Origin: Terribacillus halophilus
GTDB lineage: Bacteria > Bacillota > Bacilli > Bacillales > Amphibacillaceae
DNA length: 64,000 nt
Assembly (NCBI RefSeq): GCF_900101385.1
Contig: NZ_FMZB01000012.1
Coordinates: forward strand, 1 to 64,000
Direction: 5' to 3'
Below, piece after piece: positions 45,944 through 54,389 of this stretch. A program made the position numbers and the translations under genes. The stretch's first letter is position 1. Each line of letters opens with the position of its first letter. The notes under the pieces were generated by a model. It worked only from the letters and a program-made list of their open reading frames with translations. It was not told the DNA's origin and did not search any database.

Positions 45944-47191
45944 TTAGCCTCCATTTTTATGTGTAATAGTAATAAAGTAAGAATAGTAAGTGTCATCAGC
46001 AGGAGTGATTGCACTTACCTGGAACCCGCATGAATCTAATAATGTCAAAAATATATCCCAACGTTCCGCCTGCGCAAAGTCTGCCAGCATATTGTTAAGA
46101 AGTACCTCACCTTGAAGGATGCTATTGCAGATATCGAATTTATATCTGGATAACAAGTTCCACTTCTTATTGTGTCGTGCTATCAGTTCTTGATTTATCT
46201 CGAAATCAGGATAATACTGACAAATAACGATACAGCCATTCTTATGCAGAATTTGTTTGAGTTTATAAAAGAGGTCTAATTTCTGTTCGTAAGTTAAGTA
46301 GAAAAGCATGTAGCTCATATTAATCATGTCGAACTGCTGATCAAAGTGGATATCAAGTATATCGTCATTATACAAAGCAATATCAGCATCACTTTTATAC
46401 TTGAGCTTCAGCTTTTCATAAACCTTTTCTTGACGTTCTACACCGATGATTTGTTTACTCTCGTATTCTCGGTAAACATCAATATAATTTCCGTTTCCAC
46501 AACCGATGTCCAATACGGATTCAAACTCTTTATCAAGTAAAAATCTTTTAAAGTTATCCTTTGTATACGTATGAAAGGCTAATTCACCTAGATTCGTATA
46601 AAATTCTTCTGAAAAACTGGGATGCACTTTGTAATATAAATTCAGACCATTTATTTCGCTGAGGTACATCAATACCTCCCTCACATACTGCATATCTTTC
46701 GTATGCATAATTTTTCCTAAACTGCTTTTTGCATCAGCTGATATCAAGTTCTCTATGAACAGATAATCTTTGTGTAATAAACTTACGCTTTTGGAATAGT
46801 GCCCATCATGAAAATCGAGAAGTTTTTGTGCTTCTTCCCTCTCCAATAGATATGATTCATTCAAAGTATAAGATCCGTCTTCATGCTGGGACACTAAATC
46901 CAAATTGCTTGCCAATGCCATGAATGATTGAAAAATATCCGCATGCATGGCCAAACCATGCATGCTACTGGCAGGATCAAAATTCATATAAATCTGTCTT
47001 AACGTCATGAATCTAATGTAATTCTTAATCTTAGAAAAAACCAAAAGCTGAAATAGTGGAGTCTTCCTGATGCCAAATGTTTTGGCTGCTCCTATTAAAA
47101 ATTTCATCCGAAGTGATTTCTCAATTGTTTTATTATGATATTGAGATGTATTATACGCTTGCCGCTTCGTTTGCAACTGACTAAACTCCAT
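45944..47191 (-). CDS. SAM-dependent methyltransferase
   Basis: A 415-residue protein. The C-terminal half is a class I methyltransferase with VLDIGCGNGNY (226-236, SAM loop I), VERQ and an aromatic NMSYMLFYLT motif. The N-terminal half (residues 1-200) is helical and resembles the dimerisation/winged-helix region of O-methyltransferases of natural-product pathways. It therefore probably methylates an O or N of the product of the oxoamine synthase. ATG 47191 follows GGAGGG at 10 bases. It is the third gene of the operon. Confidence 0.88.
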   Translation of the reverse strand: MEFSQLQTKRQAYNTSQYHNKTIEKSLRMKFLIGAAKTFGIRKTPLFQLLVFSKIKNYIRFMTLRQIYMNFDPASSMHGLAMHADIFQSFMALASNLDLVSQHEDGSYTLNESYLLEREEAQKLLDFHDGHYSKSVSLLHKDYLFIENLISADAKSSLGKIMHTKDMQYVREVLMYLSEINGLNLYYKVHPSFSEEFYTNLGELAFHTYTKDNFKRFLLDKEFESVLDIGCGNGNYIDVYREYESKQIIGVERQEKVYEKLKLKYKSDADIALYNDDILDIHFDQQFDMINMSYMLFYLTYEQKLDLFYKLKQILHKNGCIVICQYYPDFEINQELIARHNKKWNLLSRYKFDICNSILQGEVLLNNMLADFAQAERWDIFLTLLDSCGFQVSAITPADDTYYSYFITITHKNGG

Positions 47192-47251
47192 ATAGAAACA
47201 ACCCTCCTTACTTAAAGACATGTACGGGAAAAATATCTATTATCAATGAAT

Positions 47252-48745
47252 TTATGGATTGATGGTAAGTATGTCTTTTTCAGATGTTAAGATGGGCATA
47301 TTTTTTTGAATGATATCTAAGGCTGCATCCAGATCTTCAATAGTATGGGCCGCGGATATGAAAAACCTGATTCTAGCTTCGCTCTCTTTTACGGCAGGAT
47401 AAACGATCGGCATTGCATTCACACCCTGTTGGAAAAGTGACTCGGCGAATTCAAGTGCCTTATCTGAATCCCTGGTAATGAGTGGTATGATTGGGGTACG
47501 GGAGCTCTCCCCTGTATCAGCACCTAATTTCTTCAACCCCTCCAGGAAATGTGTATAATTGGTTTTTAATTGTTCAAATAAATAACCATCTCGTTCACAT
47601 ATCATCAAAGAAGCTAAAGCCGCCGCGGCATTGGAAGGCGTCATGCCTACACTGAAAATGAAACCGGGCGAGTTATACTTTAAATAATTGATGAACTTCT
47701 TGTTTCCGGCGATATAGCCCCCGCAGCTATTAAGCGATTTACTCAGTGTTCCCATGAGAATATCTACTTTTTCAGGATTGATCCCAAAGTGACTTGTTAC
47801 ACCGCGCCCGTTTCTACCAATCGTTCCAATGGAGTGAGCTTCGTCGACCATGAGTATTGCATTATATTTTTCTTTTAACCGGATAAGCTCTGGTAAATTA
47901 CATATATCCCCGTCCATGCTATATACGCCTTCTGCAATGATCAATGTCCGGCGAAATTTAGTTCTCAATTTCTTCAGTTCTTCTTCAAGATGCTGCATAT
48001 CATTGTGCTTAAACGGCTTTCTTTTAGCTCTGGAGAGTAGTGCACCTTGTATAATGCTATTGTGGGATAATGCATCATGAAGAATTAAATCCTCCTCATT
48101 GACGATATTCCCGATTGTATTCACGTTTGTACTATGACCTCCTACTTGGATGATGGCATCTTCCGTACCGATAAAGTCTGCAATCTTCCGCTCTAACTCT
48201 CGGTGTATACCTATTTCCCCGCATAATAGCCGGCTGCCGGAAACACTCGTTCCATGTCGGGCGATAGCGTCTATAACAGTCTCGTTTATTTCACTGTCGC
48301 CATTTAAACCCAAGTAGTTGTATGTGGAAAAATTCAAAAGCACTTGCCCATCGATTATAATCTTATTGGATGCAATTCCCTCACTCTTCCTGAAGTACGG
48401 AACCATCTTTTTCGTTTGTAAGAATTGGTGAAAGTCATGGATTTCAGGAAAATCTTCAATAATTGATCTGGACCCTGTATCAACGTCCATCCCTGTTGCT
48501 TGGCGAACTAGCAATGAAATGTCTTTGACCGTAGTATCCTCTTGCTGGAATACAACTTCCAAATCGATTGTTTTAATCTCTGGAAAATCCATCAGCAATA
48601 GACGATGAAAATCCATTATCATCATGGAATCAAGACCCAAGTCATTCACCAAAGAACTTGTATATGATATCTCAAGCTTGTCGTAACCGGTAATATCGGC
48701 TAAATGCTGCATGATAATCTGGGAAACCTTTTCATTGGTAATCAT
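47252..48745 (-). CDS. Acyl carrier protein fused to alpha-oxoamine synthase
   Basis: A 497-residue fusion and the centre of the cluster. Residues about 5-85 are a carrier domain with the phosphopantetheine Ser40 in DLGLDSMM. Residues about 105-490 are a PLP enzyme of the alpha-oxoamine synthase family (KBL/BioF/serine palmitoyltransferase): NYLGL (143-147), GSRLLCGE (170-177), ALSHNS (225-230), DEAHSIG (301-307) and Schiff-base Lys336 in GTLSKS. The reaction is decarboxylative condensation of an amino acid with an acyl thioester, giving an alpha-aminoketone; the fused carrier presumably presents the acyl chain. Comparable fusions occur in prodiginine (PigH) and some toxin pathways. The amino acid used is unknown. 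Confidence 0.92.
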   Translation of the reverse strand: MITNEKVSQIIMQHLADITGYDKLEISYTSSLVNDLGLDSMMIMDFHRLLLMDFPEIKTIDLEVVFQQEDTTVKDISLLVRQATGMDVDTGSRSIIEDFPEIHDFHQFLQTKKMVPYFRKSEGIASNKIIIDGQVLLNFSTYNYLGLNGDSEINETVIDAIARHGTSVSGSRLLCGEIGIHRELERKIADFIGTEDAIIQVGGHSTNVNTIGNIVNEEDLILHDALSHNSIIQGALLSRAKRKPFKHNDMQHLEEELKKLRTKFRRTLIIAEGVYSMDGDICNLPELIRLKEKYNAILMVDEAHSIGTIGRNGRGVTSHFGINPEKVDILMGTLSKSLNSCGGYIAGNKKFINYLKYNSPGFIFSVGMTPSNAAAALASLMICERDGYLFEQLKTNYTHFLEGLKKLGADTGESSRTPIIPLITRDSDKALEFAESLFQQGVNAMPIVYPAVKESEARIRFFISAAHTIEDLDAALDIIQKNMPILTSEKDILTINP

Positions 48746-48765
48746 TTTTCACCCTCCGGATTTGT

Positions 48766-49992
48766 TTAATAGAATTTTTGCACTAGGAATTTTGCTGCGT
48801 TTTCTGGACCATCTATATCCTTTAATAGCTCTCGCATTGCAATGGCACGTTCTCGCATCTTACTGCTTTGGAGTGCGTAATTGATTAACCTATCCAAGCT
48901 GTTTGTAGCAATATGCCCCTTTTTAAGCTCGAGCGCGTTACCGTATAAAACACAATCACGTATATTTGCAAGCTGTTCTTGCTGCAATCCGATCCCGATA
49001 AATGGTTTGCCGGATAAGCAGGCGGTTTGGACAGTTCCCTCTCCGCCATGAATGATGGACAAATCAATCAAACCGGCTAACTTATGTGCGGGCAGCAGGT
49101 CGCAGAGATGAATATTACTGTTCCAGGCAACATTTGCTTCAAGCATGCCCAACTTATCTTTCATGGGACATATGATGGTGTATGGGAGCTGTTCCAGGGC
49201 CTTTAATACACGGATAATCATTTCCTTGCTTCCCGAGCTCCCCATGGCAAAGTAAATCACCGGACGATTTTTTGGGAGATTCGTTAAGAAGGAAGGTATT
49301 TGATTTTCCAGCTTGGCAAAAACAGGACCAATATACGTGTAATTACGTGGTAAATCATTAACGCCGCTTAATTCAGGAATGGTAGTGATGAGATTATGAT
49401 CCGCATCCAGTGCGTCGATGGTGCTTTTAGGAAGTGAAACATTTTCTTCTTTTGCAATTTTTACAAAGGCTCTTGGTTTGTAAGTGATGCGCAGAGCTGT
49501 TTTTGTGTAGATTCTTTTGAGTAATTCTTTCGGAAAGTAATTTTTATTTAAACTGGAGGGGAGTTCTAGATGTCCTTTTAGAAAATACGTTCTTGTATAA
49601 GCAAAAGGCTTTATGTAGATGAGTGGAGTATGACATGCTCTAGCTGAGATGAACATGCTTAATGTAGTTCCGATTACAACTGCAGCAGGACGATACGTTT
49701 CGATGATTTTCTTTTCGCTGCTGATGCGAGCTTTAAGCATTTTGTAGGTGAATGGATGCCTTATCCCCTTCATTTGGTCCACTTTCATGATTTGGTCTAT
49801 ATCCCGCTCGCTTAGATGTGGTTTTAAATGGATGAAGGTAAAATTGGCTTCCTTGATCAAATAAGCATATTTTTCGGAATAGCCGACAAAGACACATGTA
49901 AAGTGTTCAGCGCTTTTCTTTGCAACTTCGATCGACCTGGTTGTTTCAGCGAGATTGAATGTTTCTGGCGCAAATAAAATTGTTTTTTTGAT
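48766..49992 (-). CDS. MGT-type UDP-glycosyltransferase, first gene of the metabolite operon
   Basis: A roughly 408-residue GT-B, family 1 glycosyltransferase like macrolide glycosyltransferases. KKTILFAPETFNLAETTR opens the acceptor domain, and the donor site has IHGGEGTVQTACLSGKPFIGIG near residue 325. It would attach a sugar to the pathway product or inactivate it inside the cell. The start is odd: the only standard in-frame start upstream is TTG 50028, but a promoter places initiation near 50026. A strong ribosome site AAGGGGTGGG directly precedes ATA-ATC-AAA. I therefore mark ATC 49992 (ATA 49995 as alternative). It may be a rare non-AUG start or a sequence error. Confidence 0.85.
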   Translation of the reverse strand: MKKTILFAPETFNLAETTRSIEVAKKSAEHFTCVFVGYSEKYAYLIKEANFTFIHLKPHLSERDIDQIMKVDQMKGIRHPFTYKMLKARISSEKKIIETYRPAAVVIGTTLSMFISARACHTPLIYIKPFAYTRTYFLKGHLELPSSLNKNYFPKELLKRIYTKTALRITYKPRAFVKIAKEENVSLPKSTIDALDADHNLITTIPELSGVNDLPRNYTYIGPVFAKLENQIPSFLTNLPKNRPVIYFAMGSSGSKEMIIRVLKALEQLPYTIICPMKDKLGMLEANVAWNSNIHLCDLLPAHKLAGLIDLSIIHGGEGTVQTACLSGKPFIGIGLQQEQLANIRDCVLYGNALELKKGHIATNSLDRLINYALQSSKMRERAIAMRELLKDIDGPENAAKFLVQKFY

Positions 49993-50032
49993 TATCCCAC
50001 CCCTTAGATGTTTTTCAAAGAAACACAACGTC

Positions 50033-50062
50033 AGTATAAAACATTAAATTCGTCGTTATCAA
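50033..50062 (-). promoter_or_regulatory. Putative promoter of the metabolite operon
   Basis: On the minus strand TTGATA (50062-50057), 18-base spacer and TATACT (50038-50033). It is the only good promoter found upstream of the eight-gene operon. Confidence 0.6.
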
Positions 50063-50273
50063 GTGTTTTGGCATTAAATTACAGTTTATTTACAATTGCA
50101 TATTAAAATTTAATACTTGTCTGTTGCTGAAACCAGCACATTCACTTCAATTTCGTTAATAAAATCGCAACGCTAACGTAAATTACACTAGCAAGTGCTT
50201 TAATGTTATTGCCTAATATTTTATGTAAACTCCGCAGAATATTTTAATGCTGTTTCGTACCGATTTACTCCTA

Positions 50274-50319
50274 TATGTTATAAAACGCTTGGAACGTGAA
50301 CCAAACGTTTTATAACATA
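50274..50319. repeat. Long near-perfect inverted repeat between vmlR-like gene and the metabolite operon
   Basis: Perfect 14-bp arms TATGTTATAAAACG (50274-50287) and CGTTTTATAACATA (50306-50319), plus an inner TTGG/CCAA pair, form a long hairpin. It lies 16 bases after the stop of the minus-strand ABC-F gene, where a terminator is expected, but there is no T-run after it. It could instead be an operator. The rest of 50063-50273 is A+T-rich and shows no gene. Confidence 0.75.
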
Positions 50320-50334
50320 GTTATTCAACCCCCT

Positions 50335-51960
50335 CTACTTCTTCAACGCATTGATCTTATTGGTCAGTTCCATAAACCGATCATCCAATTTCTCATATTC
50401 CGGATCGGCTGCTGTCAGCATGCTCAGCTTACCCAGTACTTCTTGCCGTTCATTTTCCAACTGCAATAGCAGAATATCATCTGTGTCTGTTTCAGCTGCT
50501 GTACTTATATTTTTACTCATCTTACCATTTTGTATTTTCAACTGTATATCGGTTACTTTTTCACGGAAATAACGATCATGCGAGATAACCAGCAGCGTGC
50601 CGCTGTAGACTGATAGTGTTTGTTCCAGCTGCTCGCGGGATGGCAGGTCCATGTGATTTGTCGGTTCATCCAGCATTAATACATCCTTATCTTCCAAGAT
50701 GTGCTGCATGAGCTTTAATTTCACGCGTTCTCCCATACTCATATCCACGATCGGCAGCGTCCAGCTTCCTATTTCAAAACCGAGATGCAACAACAGCGAC
50801 TGAACTTGCCCTCTATCTGCGAACGTCTCTTGATGAAAAAGCTGGGCAGGTGTCTTTTCTAAGGGGAGATCAAACACATTCTGAGAAAGATACCCGATGT
50901 TTGCTGTTGGGGAGATCCATATTTCCCCTGAATAAGGTTCATCATCAGTTATCATGCGGAAGAACGTAGTCTTTCCGCATCCATTCGGTCCTTGTAAGCT
51001 GACTTTCTCTCCGTGTTTGATTGTGAAATTGGCATCCTGAAAAAGTACCTTTTCTCCGAAACGTTTGGATACATTTTTACATTCCATAAACCTATTTCCT
51101 TTTTTCTTCACATGTTTTAGCTCAAAGGAAATGCTCTTTTCCGGCATGACTGCCTGGACTTCTTCGTTTGCCAATTCTTTTTCAAGTCGCTTTTGTTTCG
51201 ATTTCACAGCCTTATCCATCCGTTTAGCTTTTTTACGATAAAATTCCTTGAAGCCTTCCTGTTTGGTTGATCGGGCATGGGCTTTAGTGCTCCAGTTTTG
51301 CAGGGACGCGATTTGTCCTTCGATTTGCTGGATACGCTTTTGTTGTTTTTCATAGGCATGCTGCTGCGCCGCTTTTTCCTTCTGCCGATGATCTGTATAT
51401 GCAGTATAATTCCCCGCAAAAGTACGAAGTACCTGATTTTCAATCGCCCATATTTTTGTTGATACTTCATCCAAAAAATACCGGTCATGTGAAACAATCA
51501 ATATCGTTTTGTTTGTTTTTTTGATTTGCTCTATCAAAAGATTGACACTGTCTTCGTCCAGATGATTGGTTGGTTCATCCAACAGTAAAATTTCCGCTTG
51601 ACTCGAAAATCCGTTCGCAAGTCTTGCTTTCAGTTTCTCCCCACCGCTCATTTGGGGATAAGAAACGGATGGCACTTGCCATTTACCGAGTAAGATGGCC
51701 GCTTCAGACTGTGACTCAGACGTGTAGCTATCACTCTCTTGTTCGACCAATTCTATATCAAGCATATCCTCCCTCCATATGTTCCCCTCTGTCACTTCCT
51801 TATTTCCTGCCAAAAGCTGCAATAATGTGCTCTTTCCAGCACCATTCCTCCCAGTTATCCCGATGATATCACCTTGATGGACTGTTGCATTTGCTCCTTG
51901 TAATATTGGACGTTCACCATAGTAATAACTGACTTGCTGTAATTTGATTAGTTCTTTCAT
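50335..51960 (-). CDS. vmlR: ABC-F ribosome protection protein, VmlR-like
   Basis: A 541-residue cytosolic protein with two ATPase domains and no membrane part. It matches B. subtilis VmlR closely along its length: Walker A motifs GRNGAGKST and GPNGCGKTT, signatures MSGGEKLKARL and MSMGERVKLKL, an inter-domain arm with SLQNWSTKAHARSTKQEGFKE and a C-terminal extension with ENERQEVLGKLS. VmlR frees ribosomes from lincosamides, pleuromutilins and streptogramin A. ATG 51960 has AAGGAG upstream; longer frames run through the regulatory leader. A full attenuation leader precedes it. It could protect against the product of the neighbouring cluster, though that is only inference. Confidence 0.93.
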   Translation of the reverse strand: MKELIKLQQVSYYYGERPILQGANATVHQGDIIGITGRNGAGKSTLLQLLAGNKEVTEGNIWREDMLDIELVEQESDSYTSESQSEAAILLGKWQVPSVSYPQMSGGEKLKARLANGFSSQAEILLLDEPTNHLDEDSVNLLIEQIKKTNKTILIVSHDRYFLDEVSTKIWAIENQVLRTFAGNYTAYTDHRQKEKAAQQHAYEKQQKRIQQIEGQIASLQNWSTKAHARSTKQEGFKEFYRKKAKRMDKAVKSKQKRLEKELANEEVQAVMPEKSISFELKHVKKKGNRFMECKNVSKRFGEKVLFQDANFTIKHGEKVSLQGPNGCGKTTFFRMITDDEPYSGEIWISPTANIGYLSQNVFDLPLEKTPAQLFHQETFADRGQVQSLLLHLGFEIGSWTLPIVDMSMGERVKLKLMQHILEDKDVLMLDEPTNHMDLPSREQLEQTLSVYSGTLLVISHDRYFREKVTDIQLKIQNGKMSKNISTAAETDTDDILLLQLENERQEVLGKLSMLTAADPEYEKLDDRFMELTNKINALKK

Positions 51961-51991
51961 ATAAATCCGCTCCTTAATGTTAGGAGGACAG

Positions 51992-52151
51992 AAAAAAATC
52001 CTCCCAAAATGAATTGGAAGGATTAGCCGTACCAGAAATGCACACACATGCCCTAAGGGCTGTATGTTTCCGTTAATTATGATGGGCAGACTAATCCTAT
52101 TTTGTACGCGTTGAAAATGACTTTTCAATTCGTGAAAAAATAAGATTAGTC
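51992..52151 (-). promoter_or_regulatory. Transcription attenuator leader of vmlR
   Basis: On the minus strand three complementary segments alternate: segment 1 GACTAATC (52151-52144), segment 2 AGGATTAGTC (52098-52089) and segment 3 CTAATCCT (52026-52019). Segments 1 and 2 pair over 8 bp, which leaves segment 3 to form the terminator AATCCTTCC...GGGAGGATT plus T7 (52024-51992). If segment 1 is covered, 2 and 3 pair over 8 bp and the terminator cannot form. Short frames MMGGQ (52171-52154) and MID (52157-52146) end on segment 1, so a stalled ribosome would switch the gene on. This agrees with the known drug-induced attenuation of B. subtilis vmlR. Confidence 0.82.
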
Positions 52152-52192
52152 AATCATTGTCCACCCATCATCCTCTCGTGTTTAGTACTTTC

Positions 52193-52220
52193 AGTATAAC
52201 AAAATTAATTTGGAAGTCAA
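52193..52220 (-). promoter_or_regulatory. Promoter of vmlR
   Basis: On the minus strand TTGACT (52220-52215), 16-base spacer and TATACT (52198-52193), giving a leader of about 225 bases before the vmlR start. It lies immediately downstream of the M20 gene's stop codon. Confidence 0.75.
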
Positions 52221-52226
52221 TGCCAC

Positions 52227-53645
52227 TTAAATCAATTGCTCTTTTCGTTCTGTTCCTGGCGCCAATACACTATCATCTAGACCAGCTTTGAAAGGACTGC
52301 CGGCACTGGACTCTGTAAACTCCGCTTTTGCTTGTTCCACGAGAGCTGGTTCAGCCAAAAGATCGTATGCAGTCAAAGCCATAATGCGTGCCGCATAATG
52401 CATCCCCTTTAGTCCGATGCTCGTTCCGAATACAGCTGTGGCTTGCCAAGCATGAACTTGGGTGCCAATCGGACCGCAAGTCGTTTGGATACTTGCAAGC
52501 GGTGTGATCCAGCTGACATCGGCAACATCTGTCGACCCGGGCATCGTCGTACCTTTCATTGACGTGTCATAGAAGTTCTTCGTCGGCAATATATCATTCG
52601 TATCAAGCTGCAACTGGAGGCGTGATGCTTCAATCAGCTTTGGATCCATCGATTTTCGCAAAATAGCCGCATAAGCAACTTCATCGGAAGTGAAGCTTTC
52701 CATCGGATAATCCTCCATATTGCGGTAATTCAATGTATCCAACGTATCATTGGTCAGCATATGATAGCAATTCGCCAAAAGTTCATGAGATGTTGTCGTG
52801 CCTGTGATCAATGCTGCCCCTTTAGCTATATCATGCATCCGACCAAGCATATCCTCGACTTGATCCCGATTGGCTCCGCGCAGATAATACCAGACTTCCG
52901 CTTCATTGGGCACGATGTTCGGCGCTTGGCCGCCGTTTGTGATGCTATAATGAATTCTAGTGCCGTCAACCAGATGCTCCCGCAGATAGTTAGCACCGAT
53001 ATTCATGATTTCCACCGCATCCAGCGCACTTCGTCCCGCATGCGGAGCACCCGCTGCATGCGCCGGCACACCATGGAAACGGAATTTAATCGAAATCATT
53101 GCTTGTGTGCTGTAATTCTGAACGACATTACTGGTACCTGGGTGCCAGGTGAGACAGCAGTCCATATCGTCGAATACCCCTTCCTTTGCCATGAAAGTCT
53201 TTCCGGAAAGTAATTCTTCTGCCGGACAGCCATAATAGCGAATTGTGCCATTCACCTTGCCTTGACCGATCAGTTCCTTTAAAGCCAACACTGCTTCTAC
53301 ACCGGCAGTTCCGAGCAGGTGATGACCGCAGGCGTGGCCAGGACCATTCACTGTGACGGGATCTTTATACGGCTTACTTGATTGGGACAGACCAGGTAAG
53401 GCATCAAATTCACCTAGGATGCCGATGACCGGACCGCCTTGCCCGTATTCTGCGTAAAAGGCCGTTTGCATCCCTCCAATCTTATCTGTTATACGGAACC
53501 CCGCATCGGAGAGAACTTCCTTCTGAGCTTCACTCGCATACGTTTCCTCATAAGCAATTTGAGGATTTTGCCAGATATCAAGCGCAAGGCTTCCTGTGAC
53601 ATTCCCCAGATTTTGGAGAATACCAAGCAATTCTTTTTTACTCAT
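52227..53645 (-). CDS. M20 family amidohydrolase (AbgB-like)
   Basis: A 472-residue metal-dependent hydrolase of the AbgB/M20D group. Metal-site stretches are GEFDALPGLS (about 77-86), GHACGHHLLG (about 102-111), a CPAEELLSGK segment with the catalytic Glu and FHGVPAHAA in the lid domain. It is likely to cut an amide such as p-aminobenzoyl-glutamate, an indole-acyl or an N-acyl amino acid. It overlaps by eight bases the upstream membrane gene, so hydrolase and two membrane proteins form one uptake-and-cleavage unit. Confidence 0.92.
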   Translation of the reverse strand: MSKKELLGILQNLGNVTGSLALDIWQNPQIAYEETYASEAQKEVLSDAGFRITDKIGGMQTAFYAEYGQGGPVIGILGEFDALPGLSQSSKPYKDPVTVNGPGHACGHHLLGTAGVEAVLALKELIGQGKVNGTIRYYGCPAEELLSGKTFMAKEGVFDDMDCCLTWHPGTSNVVQNYSTQAMISIKFRFHGVPAHAAGAPHAGRSALDAVEIMNIGANYLREHLVDGTRIHYSITNGGQAPNIVPNEAEVWYYLRGANRDQVEDMLGRMHDIAKGAALITGTTTSHELLANCYHMLTNDTLDTLNYRNMEDYPMESFTSDEVAYAAILRKSMDPKLIEASRLQLQLDTNDILPTKNFYDTSMKGTTMPGSTDVADVSWITPLASIQTTCGPIGTQVHAWQATAVFGTSIGLKGMHYAARIMALTAYDLLAEPALVEQAKAEFTESSAGSPFKAGLDDSVLAPGTERKEQLI

Positions 53646-54372
53646 GAATCATCTCTCCTTCAGTCGTAGTTTTTGATGTTTGGTAATTTTCCAAAAGAAC
53701 GCAAATGATAACGGTGAGAAACATGCACACCAACCCTTTGAAGAAGACGGGGATTGGGAGTTGTGTCATCAAGATTCCGAAGACGATACCGATGACACCA
53801 AAAAGCGGTTTCTTCATGGCTAATTGCGTCATCATACCGCCGAAGATGGCAGGAATGATATATGTGAATGCTGCTTGGACGGACTCCGGTATGACAGAAA
53901 GGATATAGGAACCAGCCAAAATTACTGGAATGAGTACAGCTATATTCATGAAGCTGGCAGCAGCAATCGCCAATGTGGCAGCCACTTCTCCTTTCCTTGT
54001 ACCGGGATCTGCGCCGATGACATGTTGTGCAGCCGCCGCAGATGGCAAGCACATATTGGCTATATTCCCGGTGAGGAAACTCAAATAAGTACCGGAAACG
54101 CCAAGGGTCGCGTAGTAACTCACAGGCTCTATCACCCAGGCAAATCCTACCAGGGCGATATATGCTACAAAGGCAGCGAAAATGGCTTGCCATCCAGGGT
54201 GATAGCCTTTAACGAATGATAGGTAAAGCGGCAATGCCGCCGATAAAACGATAACACAGCCAATTGTAAGCCTGCCCCAAAAGTGTGCATTCGTTTGGAA
54301 TGCTTCAAACGTCTGCTCCTGCGTTTCGATTACCTGTTCCTGCACTGCTATCTGTTCGGCTGTTTTGGCCAT
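53638..54372 (-). CDS. Membrane protein of the amidohydrolase operon
   Basis: A 244-residue membrane protein with a 40-residue soluble Glu/Gln-rich N-terminus (MAKTAEQIAVQEQVIETQEQ) and about six membrane segments. A loop between the middle segments carries CLPSAAAAQHVIGADPGTRKG (shortened here), then AATLAIAAASFMNIAVL. I do not recognise a named transporter family with certainty. ATG 54372 follows GGGGGAAAAG; the longer frame to 54447 is inside the next gene. The pair with the gene at 54390 suggests a two-component carrier for the amidohydrolase substrate. Confidence 0.78.
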   Translation of the reverse strand: MAKTAEQIAVQEQVIETQEQTFEAFQTNAHFWGRLTIGCVIVLSAALPLYLSFVKGYHPGWQAIFAAFVAYIALVGFAWVIEPVSYYATLGVSGTYLSFLTGNIANMCLPSAAAAQHVIGADPGTRKGEVAATLAIAAASFMNIAVLIPVILAGSYILSVIPESVQAAFTYIIPAIFGGMMTQLAMKKPLFGVIGIVFGILMTQLPIPVFFKGLVCMFLTVIICVLLENYQTSKTTTEGEMIHE

Positions 54373-54389
54373 TTCTTTTCCCCCGTTTC

